DNA of 64,000 nt, from positions 4,199,192-4,263,191 of the forward strand of contig OY762456.1 in the NCBI GenBank assembly GCA_963665785.1, read 5' to 3'. This document shows positions 43,380 through 51,630 of this stretch, in pieces (positions within the stretch are counted from its first letter, which is position 1; every line of letters begins with the position of its first letter). This stretch comes from UBA7455 sp026713185. GTDB lineage: Bacteria; Pseudomonadota; Gammaproteobacteria; Pseudomonadales; Azotimanducaceae. The notes under the pieces were generated by a model. It made no database searches and was not told where the DNA came from. It saw nothing but the letters and a program-made list of their open reading frames with translations. The position numbers and the translations under genes were made by a program.

Positions 43380-44121
43380 GGTCTTGCTCCAACGGGGCCT
43401 TAGTCACCATCACCATTGCAGGTCGAACCAATCGCTGATTCAGTTTGTAGCCTTTCTGGATCACGAGGCATACAGAGTTGGGCTCCATATCGGGATTTTC
43501 CACCACCGACATTGCTTCATGCTCATTGGGGTTAAACGGTTCGCCCTGCGGGTCAATGACCTCTACTGACTCTTTTTCGAGCACATTCTGCACCAGCTTG
43601 AAGGTTAATCTGACCCCGTCGATGACAGGATCATCTTCTTCTGGAGCTGACTCAAGCGCCTTTTCCAGACCATCGATAACAGGCAGGAGATTTGTCAGTA
43701 TCCGTTCCAGCCCATATTTATGTGCATTCTCCACATCCCGTTCGGCACGACGACGGACATTCTGCATCTCGGCTTCTGCCCTGATCGCCATATCCTTGAA
43801 TTTCTCTACTTCCTTGAGTGCATTATTCAGTTCCAGTTCCAGGAGATTTTCCTCAGGAGAGGGGTCCCCGGGTAATTCCTCATCATCCGCTTTTGCATCC
43901 GAGGATATTTCTTCCGGATCTTCCACTTTAGTTTCCGCAGATGTTTCCACCGGATCTTCCACCGATATTTCAACGGATGTGTCTACTGAATTTTCTGCTG
44001 GTGATTCTGACGATTTTTCTACCGATTCTTCTTCTGATGCTTCTGCGAATTCCTCCACTGAATCATCCATCAATGATTCCGAATCAGACGATTCCTGAAT
44101 TTCCTGTTCTTGACTGGACAT
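43375..44121 (-). CDS. grpE: Nucleotide exchange factor GrpE with long acidic N-terminus
   Basis: GrpE releases ADP from DnaK and acts as a thermosensor. The C-terminal ~155 residues are standard: long helix (NNALKEVEKFKDMAIRAEAEMQNVRRRAERDVENAHKYGLERI), then LPVIDGLEKAL and the beta wing ending LVRPAMVMVTK. The first ~90 residues are unusual: a low-complexity, very acidic stretch of Glu/Ser/Val/Asp built from degenerate repeats such as SVEDPVETSAE and SVDTSVEIS. Total 248 aa against about 197 in E. coli. It lies between hrcA and dnaK, 86 bases from dnaK. Confidence 0.96.
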   Translation of the reverse strand: MSSQEQEIQESSDSESLMDDSVEEFAEASEEESVEKSSESPAENSVDTSVEISVEDPVETSAETKVEDPEEISSDAKADDEELPGDPSPEENLLELELNNALKEVEKFKDMAIRAEAEMQNVRRRAERDVENAHKYGLERILTNLLPVIDGLEKALESAPEEDDPVIDGVRLTFKLVQNVLEKESVEVIDPQGEPFNPNEHEAMSVVENPDMEPNSVCLVIQKGYKLNQRLVRPAMVMVTKAPLEQDP

Positions 44122-44191
44122 TCCCCATGATTCTCCATTAATACAACCAAAGGTTCCTTATTCAGGGTAGAACCCTGAACAGATGGAGTCC

Positions 44192-44220
44192 TATATGGGG
44201 TCAGTCACGAGGCATTCAAG
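44192..44220 (-). promoter_or_regulatory. Sigma-32 (RpoH) heat-shock promoter of grpE-dnaK-dnaJ
   Basis: On the minus strand CCCTTGAA, 14 bases, and CCCCATATA match the E. coli heat-shock consensus (CTTGAA, N13-17, CCCCATnT). It lies 70-100 bases before the grpE start and overlaps the end of hrcA. A small perfect hairpin, TTCAGGGTTCTACCCTGAA (44161-44179), falls near the expected 5' end of the transcript. Confidence 0.88.
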
Positions 44221-44227
44221 GGGGTTT

Positions 44228-45271
44228 TTAACGTCGAGTGGAATACATTGCGGCACTCAGAGCTCGTGCGGTAGCGTCGACAACAGGTATGACCCGAGTA
44301 TAGGCCATTCGCGTTGGCCCGATAACACCCAGCACACCTACCCGGTCACCATCTACCTGATAAGGCGCCGTGACGACACTGCACTCATTCAGCATTCCAT
44401 AACCGGACTCTGTTCCGATAAACAACTGCACACCTTCCGTATCGATGCATCGATCCAAAAGATGCAAAATATCGACCTTCAGGGTGAATGCCTTTAACAT
44501 TTCCCGGATATCATTCAGTTCATGTTCTTCCACCATGCTGAGAAGGTTCTCCTGCCCGGCAACGACAAAATCTGCTTCCTCTTCCTGATCGAATGCCTTT
44601 TCCGCCACCTCCAGCACTCTCCGCATCAGGGAATCCATATGTTCCCGGTCATCCCTCATGAATTTGATCAGTCGTGTCCGGATCTGATTCATGGACTCGC
44701 CGATAAAGTGCCTGTTGATGAAATTCACCGCTTCCTTCAACTGGATTTCCGAGTAATCTTCGCTGGTGTGGATCACCCGGTTCTGAACCTCATGATCTCC
44801 CAGAACCAGAATAGCAAGAACGCGATGATCGTTCAGTTTGAAGAAATCCACGTGTCTCAACTGTGTCTGTTCCTGCTTTGGTACAGTTACGAGACCAGCC
44901 ATTTGCGTAACCTCGGAAAGAATACCAGACGCTGAATCCACCAGTTCATGTATAGACATGTCCGGGTCCAGCGTATGGGACAGATTTTGCATGTCAAGAT
45001 TCATCAGGGGTTCAACGGTGATCAGTCTGTCAACGAAAAACCGGTATCCCTTGGGGGTAGGGACTCTTCCGGCTGACGTGTGTGGCGAATTCACAAACCC
45101 ACGCTCTTCCAGGTCCGCCATGATGTTTCTGACTGTCGCCGGACTGACCTGCAGGGTTGAATGATCGGACAATGTCTTTGAACCTACCGGCTGTCCTCCT
45201 TCAATATAGTGTTCAACCAGCGATTTCAGCAGATATCTGGCTTTCTCACTGAGTTCAGGCCTGGATTTCAT
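44228..45271 (-). CDS. hrcA: Heat-inducible transcription repressor HrcA
   Basis: HrcA binds the CIRCE operator to repress chaperone genes and is reactivated by GroEL. The 347 residues have the N-terminal winged helix (LSEKARYLLKSLVEHYIEGGQPVGSKTL, VSPATVRNIMADLEERGFV, HTSAGRVPTPKGYRFFVD), a GAF-like middle domain and the C-terminal GVLGVIGPTRMAYTRVIPVVD. It heads the hrcA-grpE-dnaK-dnaJ cluster. No CIRCE inverted repeat (TTAGCACTC-N9-GAGTGCTAA) is visible upstream of hrcA, grpE, dnaK or dnaJ here, so its target is probably groESL elsewhere. Confidence 0.97.
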   Translation of the reverse strand: MKSRPELSEKARYLLKSLVEHYIEGGQPVGSKTLSDHSTLQVSPATVRNIMADLEERGFVNSPHTSAGRVPTPKGYRFFVDRLITVEPLMNLDMQNLSHTLDPDMSIHELVDSASGILSEVTQMAGLVTVPKQEQTQLRHVDFFKLNDHRVLAILVLGDHEVQNRVIHTSEDYSEIQLKEAVNFINRHFIGESMNQIRTRLIKFMRDDREHMDSLMRRVLEVAEKAFDQEEEADFVVAGQENLLSMVEEHELNDIREMLKAFTLKVDILHLLDRCIDTEGVQLFIGTESGYGMLNECSVVTAPYQVDGDRVGVLGVIGPTRMAYTRVIPVVDATARALSAAMYSTRR

Positions 45272-45554
45272 TCTGCCACTTCATGAACTGTTTCTGGTTT
45301 TTGAACATAACCGTATTTTTCCTTTCAATCAACTTCGGTTTACCCCTCATTCGTCAAATTCCTGGCCAAAATATACCTCCTGGCTGCCAACCATTACGAT
45401 TTCCTTGTTCCAAGCACCAGGTCGATTGCTTTTTTAAGCCAATTCCAGGACTATTTCCCTGTACGGACACCTGTCTTTTTTGGCCAACTTCGGCCCATTT
45501 CAGGCAATCAAATTAACATTCAGTCAGAGTCATGCTGATGAAACCGGATATGCA

Positions 45555-47231
45555 ATGCTTTGTCATTTGACCATCCAGAACTACACGCTGGTCAATGAGC
45601 TTGACATCGAATTTGCCAACGGCATGACAGTTGTCACCGGCGAAACGGGTACCGGCAAATCAATCATGCTGGATGCGCTGGCGCTTACGCTTGGCAGTCG
45701 GGCAGACAATGCCATGATTGCACAAGGTTCCTCCCGCGCTGAAATTCACGCAACATTCGATATTGCCAATAACCCGGAGGCTCTGCTCTGGTTGGAACAA
45801 CGTGACCTCGGCAATGACCATACCTGTATTCTGCGTCGTGTAATCAACCGGGATGGACGCTCCAGGGCATTTATAAACGGCGTCCCCGGGACGTTGAATG
45901 ATATCAGTTCCTTCGGCAATCTCCTGGTGGATATTCATTCACAACATGAACACCAGTCCCTGCTTAAAACAGACACCCATCGCCGATTACTGGATGAATT
46001 TGGGTCCCTGACAGACTCAGCAGCCAGCGTTCTCGAGTGCTATCAGCAACATCGGGAAACAGAAGAGCAACTGCAAAAACTGTTACAGGATACAGACCAG
46101 GGATCAGCCCGGTTACAGTTGCTGAACTACCAGCTTGGAGAACTGGTGGAGCTCAATCCGGCAGAAGGCGAGTCCACCCTGCTTGAAATTGAACAGAAAC
46201 GGCTTGCAAACATCGAGGATATCAAGCGCTGTTGTCAGGAAGTCATTCATACCTGTACCGAAGAAGAAGGTATCAACGTGAGTTCAGTTCTCTCTCGGGC
46301 AGTTGAGCGTCTGACATCAATCGACGATGTTGCCCTGCAACCGGTTATCGAGTTACTGAACAGCAGTCAGATTCAGGTAGAGGAAGCTATTACAGATCTG
46401 AAGAGCATGACCCGTCATTACGAGGCAGATCCGGAAAGGTTGATGGAAGTCGAAAATCGCCTTTCAACCCTGTACAGCATTGCCAGAAAACATCGTGTTT
46501 CACCTGAGGAGCTGCCTGCCCTGCAGGCATCCATTCAAAAGGAAATTACGACGTTGTCGAATATCGATACGCAGATCACAGAGCTTGAATCGGAACTGGC
46601 AACGCTTAAGAAGCGTTATCTGAAGGCAGCCGGTATGCTGACAAAGCAGCGGCAGGCCGCCGCCTGCGTCCTGGCATCAGCAGTTACCGAGCGATTGACC
46701 CATCTGGGGATGACCGGCGCTGAACTTTCCATACAGTTGAACGCCAGACCTGAGGAATCAATCCATCCAAACGGCCATGAGGATATTGAGTTTTTGATCA
46801 GTACAAATCCTGATCAACCACACCGTCCGCTTGCCCGGATAGCCTCTGGAGGAGAGTTGTCACGCATCAGCCTGGCAGTACAGGTGGTTACGGCAAATAC
46901 ATCAAGAGTACCCACCCTGGTATTTGATGAAGTGGATGTCGGGATCAGTGGCGCCATTGCAGAAGTGGTCGGCGCCCAGATCCGTGGCCTTGGCGATCAG
47001 GCGCAGATTATCTGCGTTACGCACCTGCCTCAGGTCGCGGCCCAGGGACACCATCATTTACGGGTAACAAAATCTCTGGTATCCGGCAGGACGATAACCA
47101 GGGTCATTCCTCTGAAAGAAAAATCAAGGATTGAGGAAATTGCCAGAATGCTGGGTGGTATCAATGTAACCGGGCAGTCCCTGGCTCATGCCGAAGAAAT
47201 GTATGCGACTGCTCAGGTTCAGGGCGTTTAA
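45555..47231 (+). CDS. recN: DNA repair protein RecN
   Basis: RecN is an SMC-like ATPase active in double-strand break repair. From ATG 45555 (MLCHLTIQNYTLVNELDIEF) it is 558 aa, the normal length, with Walker A TGETGTGKSIMLDAL, long coiled-coil arms around 160-220 and 310-360, the signature RIASGGELSRISLAVQ, and Walker B PTLVFDEVDVGISG followed by ICVTHLPQVAAQGHHH. An upstream in-frame start at 45480 adds unlikely residues. No convincing LexA box was found in the 283-base gap before it, which holds the divergent hrcA start. Its 3' end overlaps fur by 4 bases. Confidence 0.96.
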   Translation: MLCHLTIQNYTLVNELDIEFANGMTVVTGETGTGKSIMLDALALTLGSRADNAMIAQGSSRAEIHATFDIANNPEALLWLEQRDLGNDHTCILRRVINRDGRSRAFINGVPGTLNDISSFGNLLVDIHSQHEHQSLLKTDTHRRLLDEFGSLTDSAASVLECYQQHRETEEQLQKLLQDTDQGSARLQLLNYQLGELVELNPAEGESTLLEIEQKRLANIEDIKRCCQEVIHTCTEEEGINVSSVLSRAVERLTSIDDVALQPVIELLNSSQIQVEEAITDLKSMTRHYEADPERLMEVENRLSTLYSIARKHRVSPEELPALQASIQKEITTLSNIDTQITELESELATLKKRYLKAAGMLTKQRQAAACVLASAVTERLTHLGMTGAELSIQLNARPEESIHPNGHEDIEFLISTNPDQPHRPLARIASGGELSRISLAVQVVTANTSRVPTLVFDEVDVGISGAIAEVVGAQIRGLGDQAQIICVTHLPQVAAQGHHHLRVTKSLVSGRTITRVIPLKEKSRIEEIARMLGGINVTGQSLAHAEEMYATAQVQGV

Positions 47232-47641
47232 GACCTGCAGTCCGGACACAGACCATACATGTTCAGACTGTGGTCTGTTAACTCGAAACCCATGTCTTCG
47301 GCGACAACACGTTGCCGCGTTTCGATTTCTTCATCAATGAATTCTACCACCTTGCCACAACGTACACAGACAAGGTGATCGTGGTGGGATTCAGTCGATA
47401 ACTCAAACACCGAGTGTCCCTCTTCAAAATGGTGCCGGGTAACCATGCCCGCCGCTTCAAACTGGGTAAGTGCCCGGTATACCGTTGCCAACCCAATCTC
47501 GATTTTATTTTGAATCAGTGACCGGTGGATGTCTTCTGCACTGAGGTGGCGGACGGGAGAATTCTCCAAAATCTCTAAAATCTTAAGGCGTGGATATGTG
47601 ACCTTGAGGCCATGATCCTTGAGTTCCTTTAGTTCGGACAT
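47228..47641 (-). CDS. fur: Ferric uptake regulator Fur
   Basis: Fur represses iron-uptake genes when loaded with Fe(II). From MSELKELKDHGLKVTYPRL the protein is 137 aa, with a winged helix (DIHRSLIQNKIEIGLATVYRALTQFEAAGMV), the metal-binding ESHHDHLVCVRCGKVVEF (HHxH and first CxxC) and a C-terminal CPDC. The frame upstream to 47683 lacks homology. It is divergent from bamE, the usual gammaproteobacterial pairing, and converges on recN. Confidence 0.97.
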   Translation of the reverse strand: MSELKELKDHGLKVTYPRLKILEILENSPVRHLSAEDIHRSLIQNKIEIGLATVYRALTQFEAAGMVTRHHFEEGHSVFELSTESHHDHLVCVRCGKVVEFIDEEIETRQRVVAEDMGFELTDHSLNMYGLCPDCRS

Positions 47642-47735
47642 GATAAAAACCTTAATAGGTTGATGCAGATTCGCTTGAGTCAAGCTAGAATCACCCTCAA
47701 ATTCTACAGAATGTCACAGGGTCCATACAGCAGTA

Positions 47736-48101
47736 ATGAAGTATTTTTTAATTATATTAATCATTCTGACACTACAGAGCGGCTGTTCCTCCTTGAATTT
47801 CCCTGGAGTTCACCGGATTACCATACAGCAGGGGAACATTGTCAGTCAGCAGATGATAGACAAACTCAAGCCCGGCATGACCAAGAGTCAGGTGCGTTTT
47901 ATTCTGGGGAATCCCATAGTGGATGATGCTCTGGACAAGAACCGATGGGACTATATTCGGACAATAAAGGTGGCCGGTGGCGAGATGTCCAGTTCCAGGT
48001 TGATATTGTTCTTCCGGGAGGATCGATTAAGTTACTTTGAGGGCGATTACCTGCCGACAGAGTTCGAGGAAGAAACACAGTCCGAAGACGATTCAGGTTA
48101 A
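47736..48101 (+). CDS. bamE: Outer membrane assembly lipoprotein BamE
   Basis: BamE (SmpA/OmlA) is a small lipoprotein of the BAM complex that inserts beta-barrel proteins. The 121 residues begin with a lipoprotein signal (MKYFLIILIILTLQSGCSSL, lipobox QSGC at Cys17), then the SmpA/OmlA domain with VHRITIQQGNIVSQQMIDKL, KPGMTKSQVRFILGNPIVDD and WDYIRTIKV. It is divergent from fur, and its last 9 bases overlap the converging rnfH. Confidence 0.95.
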   Translation: MKYFLIILIILTLQSGCSSLNFPGVHRITIQQGNIVSQQMIDKLKPGMTKSQVRFILGNPIVDDALDKNRWDYIRTIKVAGGEMSSSRLILFFREDRLSYFEGDYLPTEFEEETQSEDDSG

Positions 48102-48389
48102 TTTCTGTTTCTGAGACGCTGCCCGGCGTCTTCGCGCTTCCCTGGGGTCATAAACCAGCGGGCTGTATATCTCCACGCGATCGAATTCCTGCACCTTCCA
48201 GTCGTCAGGCCGGCGCTGGCCGAATATCCCCCTGGGAGCACTGTCCACATCAAAATCCGGTAGTGCATCCTTGATTCCCGACAATTGTACAGCTTCTGCA
48301 ATTGTGGTCCCGGAGGCTACTTCAACCGGTATTACAACTTCTTTACCCTCTGCAATACAGACTACCTCTACGGCAATCAACTCATCCAT
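48093..48389 (-). CDS. rnfH: RnfH family ubiquitin-fold protein (RatB)
   Basis: A 98-residue beta-grasp protein of the UPF0125/RnfH family, usually encoded next to ratA and smpB. Landmarks are VEVVCIAEGKEVVIPVEVASG, GTTIAEAVQLSGI and GIFGQ, then DRVEIYSPLVYDPREARRRRA. Its role is unclear; linkage to the Rnf complex gave the name in Rhodobacter. ATG 48389 is used and overlaps the ratA stop by 8 bases, so the two are coupled. Confidence 0.93.
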   Translation of the reverse strand: MDELIAVEVVCIAEGKEVVIPVEVASGTTIAEAVQLSGIKDALPDFDVDSAPRGIFGQRRPDDWKVQEFDRVEIYSPLVYDPREARRRRAASQKQKLT

Positions 48390-48813
48390 AAAGGTGGTCC
48401 GCCCGCTGACAGAATGCCTCCACCATCTTCCTGGCCGCGGCATCAAAAACCCTTGAAAACGCGAAATTCATCATCCGGTTGTCCATGTCGAAGACAAGGA
48501 CCATTTCTATTTTACTCCCGGTATCACCCATCTGAATAAATCGCCACTGGCCATCCAGAGATGAAAACGGCCCTTCTACAAGAGACATGCTGATACTGTC
48601 CGGTCTTTGCAGCCGGTTGCGTGTTGTAAAGCTTTTACGGATGCCTGCTCCGGCCAGGTCCAGCCGGGCAATCACTTCCTGTGGTGACTCACTCAATACC
48701 TCACTACCGGCGCACCAGGGCAGAAATCCCGGGTAAGAAGCAACATCATTGACCACAGTAAACATGGCATCTGCCGGATATGGCATGAGTGCTGAGCGCT
48801 CAACTCTACGCAT
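48382..48813 (-). CDS. ratA: RatA family START-domain protein
   Basis: RatA is a START/polyketide-cyclase-fold protein; in E. coli it has been described as binding 50S subunits to block association, and the eukaryotic homologue COQ10 binds ubiquinone. The 143 residues begin RVERSALMPYPADAMFTVVNDVASYPGFLPWC, a near-perfect family signature, and contain LVEGPFSSLDGQWRF. The native partner smpB normally lies divergent directly upstream; here an NSS transporter gene is inserted between them. Confidence 0.93.
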   Translation of the reverse strand: MRRVERSALMPYPADAMFTVVNDVASYPGFLPWCAGSEVLSESPQEVIARLDLAGAGIRKSFTTRNRLQRPDSISMSLVEGPFSSLDGQWRFIQMGDTGSKIEMVLVFDMDNRMMNFAFSRVFDAAARKMVEAFCQRADHLYG

Positions 48814-48860
48814 TCAGTAGATTGACGATGTTAGAATTTTCACCATGTTCCGACCCATCA

Positions 48861-50222
48861 TCAGGCCGTAACAAATGTCAGGATGAAAACTGTAAATACT
48901 GCCAATGGCGCCACAAAACGTGTGAGTACCTGCCAGACAGGATAGTAGGCACTATCGTTAATCATCTCCGAATCACGCATTTTCTTATCCAGCACCCATC
49001 CGCTGAATACAGCGATCAAAATCCCGCCCAATGGCAGTAAAAGATTGTTAGACACATAGTCCATGGTATCGAGGTATGTCATCTCCGCGAAGAGGTGTAC
49101 ATCTGCCCAGATGTTGGTTGAGAATGCACTGCCGAGACCCAGCACCCAGGCGGCCAGACCGATGATAAGGGCACTGTTTACCCGGGTTGTCTTCAGTTTT
49201 TCGACAAGCCATGCGACCACAGGCTCAACCAGTGAAATCGCCGAGGTAATCGCCGCCACAGTGACGAGAATAAAGAATACACATCCGAACAGCTGACCAC
49301 CCGCCATTTGCCCAAAAGCAACGGGTAAGGTGACAAACATGAGACCTGGCCCCTGACCGATTTCCAGACCATTGGCAAATACCAGTGGAAAAATCACAAG
49401 GCCGGACATCAGGGCTACTGTCGTGTCCAACAGAGCAACTGTCGTCGCTGTACCAATGATCGATGTGTCTTTTGGCATGTATGCGCCATAGGCCATGATG
49501 GCTCCCATGCCCAGGCTCAGCGTGAAAAATGCCTGCCCCATGGCAAGCAGAACGCTGTTCCATGAGAGACTTGCAAAATCCAGCGAGAACATAAAAGACA
49601 GACCCTGGACGAAATGCCCCGAGGTGGTCGCCGCATAGACCACCAGTACTGCCAACATGACAAACAAGGCGGGCATAAGGTATTTAACGGCAGTTTCCAG
49701 TCCCCTGCTGACACCTCTTGCCGTAATATAGATGGTGATTATCAAAAAAAGCGAATGCCATCCCATTACCGACCAGACATTGCCGGTGAAATTCGCAAAA
49801 GTGCTTCCGGAAAACCCGGAATCCATTCCAGAGAAATCACCCGATCCCAACTTGAATACATAGGCGATTATCCATCCCCCGATCACCGCGTAGAATGACA
49901 GGATCATAAATCCCACAAATGCACCCATCCAACCGATAATTTGCCATCCGGGACTGACGCCTGAACTCGACGTAACTGTTTTCATGGTATTTATCGGGCT
50001 TTGTCTGCCCAGGCGCCCCAGGAGAATCTCTGATGACATGATGGGAATACCCACCAGGAAGATACAGAGAAGATAAACGATGACAAAAGCGCCACCGCCG
50101 TTGTCTCCAACGACATACGGGAATCGCCATATATTGCCAAGGCCAACTGCAGAACCTGCTGCAGCCAGAATAAACATCAGGCGTGATGACCACATGCCAT
50201 GGGCTGATTCGGATAGCGCCAT
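48861..50222 (-). CDS. Sodium-dependent transporter, NSS (SNF) family
   Basis: A 453-residue inner-membrane symporter of the LeuT/neurotransmitter-sodium symporter family, with about eleven to twelve hydrophobic helices. TM1 has the sodium-binding and substrate segment GSAVGLGNIWRFPYVVGDNGGGAF, followed by GIPIMSSEILLGRLGR; TM6 has the AFFTLSLGMGAIMAYGAY stretch and TM8 the GLVIFPLVFANG region. Bacterial members import amino acids with Na+, but the substrate cannot be read from sequence. The gene sits between ratA and smpB, which are usually adjacent and divergent, so it is likely an insertion into that locus. Confidence 0.92.
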   Translation of the reverse strand: MALSESAHGMWSSRLMFILAAAGSAVGLGNIWRFPYVVGDNGGGAFVIVYLLCIFLVGIPIMSSEILLGRLGRQSPINTMKTVTSSSGVSPGWQIIGWMGAFVGFMILSFYAVIGGWIIAYVFKLGSGDFSGMDSGFSGSTFANFTGNVWSVMGWHSLFLIITIYITARGVSRGLETAVKYLMPALFVMLAVLVVYAATTSGHFVQGLSFMFSLDFASLSWNSVLLAMGQAFFTLSLGMGAIMAYGAYMPKDTSIIGTATTVALLDTTVALMSGLVIFPLVFANGLEIGQGPGLMFVTLPVAFGQMAGGQLFGCVFFILVTVAAITSAISLVEPVVAWLVEKLKTTRVNSALIIGLAAWVLGLGSAFSTNIWADVHLFAEMTYLDTMDYVSNNLLLPLGGILIAVFSGWVLDKKMRDSEMINDSAYYPVWQVLTRFVAPLAVFTVFILTFVTA

Positions 50223-50319
50223 AACGAAACCTCTTCCGGATAGATGAAAGCATTGTTACGGATTTATCAGATGGCATCAACCTTGAACTGTACATTGGTT
50301 ATACACTGCCTATAATGGC

Positions 50320-50437
50320 GCTCTCATCAAACATGACAAAGATAATCCAGGTAAGCTTGCCTGTTTGCTGCGCGACAGCTGCAGGGTGAGTTTTTAGCCC
50401 GCTGAAGGCTCTTTATGGTAACCCGCTGAAGGCTCTC
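50320..50437 (+). repeat. Dispersed intergenic repeat family A, copy 4, in the smpB leader
   Basis: GCTCTCATCAAACATGACAA, AGATAATCCAGGTAAGCTTG, CCTGTTTGCTGCGCGACAGC, then AGCCCGCTGAAGGCTCT. The last block is repeated as ACCCGCTGAAGGCTCTC, so the 3' end is duplicated. It ends 12 bases before the smpB ATG, and the GTGAGG ribosome-binding site follows directly. A TATAAT lies at 50311-50316, just before the repeat, so the smpB mRNA leader may consist largely of this element. Confidence 0.85.
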
Positions 50438-50449
50438 ACGGTGAGGATC

Positions 50450-50926
50450 ATGGCTAAAAAACAATCTGCACGACAGGGGACCATAGCCCTCAACAGGAAA
50501 GCCAGGTTTGAATATCTGTTGCACGAACGATTCGAGGCTGGTCTGGTACTGACCGGGTGGGAAGTCAAAGCTCTTAGAGCCGGCAAAGCCCAGCTTACGG
50601 ATACCTATGTGCTTTTGAAGGATGGAGAGGCGTTCCTGCTGGGATCCAATATCACACCATTGAATACCGCTTCCACCCACGTCAACGCGGACCCTAAACG
50701 CACGCGAAAGCTGTTGTTGCACAGGAAAGAGATCGCCAGACTGATCGGGGCGACACAACAAAAGGGACAGACCTGCATACCCCTGGCGCTATTTTGGAAA
50801 GGCAATAAGGTAAAGTGCGAGATTGCTCTTGCCACGGGTAAGAAAGAGCACGACAAACGGGCCACAATCAAGGAAAGGGAGTGGAAACTGGACAAGCAAC
50901 GTCTGATGAAAGACTTTAATCGATAG
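50450..50926 (+). CDS. smpB: SsrA-binding protein SmpB
   Basis: SmpB binds tmRNA and is required for trans-translation on stalled ribosomes. From MAKKQSARQGTIALNRKARFEYL it is 158 aa, with ERFEAGLVLTGWEVKALRAGK, the RTRKLLLHRKEI segment and the basic C-terminal tail KERKWxLDKQRLMK-type (REWKLDKQRLMKDFNR) that enters the decoding centre. ATG 50450 with GTGAGG 4 bases upstream is preferred over an in-frame GTG at 50441. ssrA follows 45 bases later. Confidence 0.97.
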   Translation: MAKKQSARQGTIALNRKARFEYLLHERFEAGLVLTGWEVKALRAGKAQLTDTYVLLKDGEAFLLGSNITPLNTASTHVNADPKRTRKLLLHRKEIARLIGATQQKGQTCIPLALFWKGNKVKCEIALATGKKEHDKRATIKEREWKLDKQRLMKDFNR

Positions 50927-50933
50927 TCTGATT

Positions 50934-50961
50934 TTGGAAAGAAGATTGTTAGTAGTATAAT
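50934..50961 (+). promoter_or_regulatory. Promoter of ssrA
   Basis: TTGGAA, a 16-base spacer and a consensus TATAAT lie 10 bases before the mature 5' end of tmRNA, in the short gap after smpB. Confidence 0.7.
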
Positions 50962-50971
50962 GCCATCCAAT

Positions 50972-51350
50972 GGGGGCGATCTGGCTTCGACGCCGGTTGC
51001 GAACCCTGAGGTGCATGCCGAGAGGGTAGTGACTCTCGTAAATCAATCGCTGTAACTATTATAGTTGCCAACGACGAAAACTACGCACTAGCTGCCTGAT
51101 CACCTCCTAACGGAGAGACCCAGACCAGCTTACCCCGGGGCGGATGTGCCCATGTATTCAAACCGGGGGCTCGACTCATGGGACCGCTGCCAGACCCCGC
51201 TTGTGGTTGAAGCAGTCAGACTTGAAGCAAGCTCGCCTTTTAATCCCTGTTCACCGGGCCAGTGAAAGGTTAAACAATAGATGGACTAAGCATGTAGAGC
51301 CAAAGGCAGAGAACTGACGGACGCGGGTTCGATTCCCGCCGCCTCCACCA
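50972..51350 (+). ncRNA. ssrA: Transfer-messenger RNA (tmRNA)
   Basis: One-piece tmRNA of 379 bases. The 5' end GGGGGCGATCTGGCTTCGACG and the 3' end GGTTCGATTCCCGCC...CTCCACCA form the tRNA-Ala-like domain with encoded CCA. The resume codon GCC at 51067 starts the tag ANDENYALAA, ended by TGA at 51097-51099. Pseudoknot-forming GC-rich segments follow. The tag equals that of E. coli. The gene borders an IS-rich accessory region, a common integration site, but no duplicated ssrA 3' end was found further along. Confidence 0.98.
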
Positions 51351-51630
51351 TATGAACTAGTTAATTATCTGATTTGATTTTTTAGATAATCTGCCTTTGG
51401 TTATCAGAAAGCGTATCAGATTTTTGCGGAAATAAGAGATTGCGTCACTCACCCTGTACGATCCTCAAGGTGACACCGAGCTACCTTGCAGTCCTTGGCC
51501 AGTTCGTTGACAAGCTATTGTGCCAACCGAACGGCAAGACTAACCACCGCGCACTGCGGGATCAAGTGAATCGACGGCAGCAACGGTTGTCGCTCACAGA
51601 AGCAGCTCAGAGGATCAACAACGTTTTGGG
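51351..51630. other. ssrA downstream spacer
   Basis: 280 bases up to the ISAs1-type element. An inverted repeat (ATTATCT at 51364-51370, AGATAAT at 51384-51390) may end tmRNA transcripts but lacks a clear U tract. A plus-strand frame from about 51440 to 51630 (VDKLLCQPNGKTNHRALRDQ, LSLTEAAQRINNVLG) looks protein-like and is cut by the IS end; it may be the remnant of a gene, but I do not recognise it. No integrase is present. Confidence 0.45.

Noticed and set aside
45272..45554. CIRCE operator upstream of hrcA, or LexA box upstream of recN
   Set aside because: No TTAGCACTC/GAGTGCTAA pair and no CTGT-N8-ACAG palindrome could be found in this gap.
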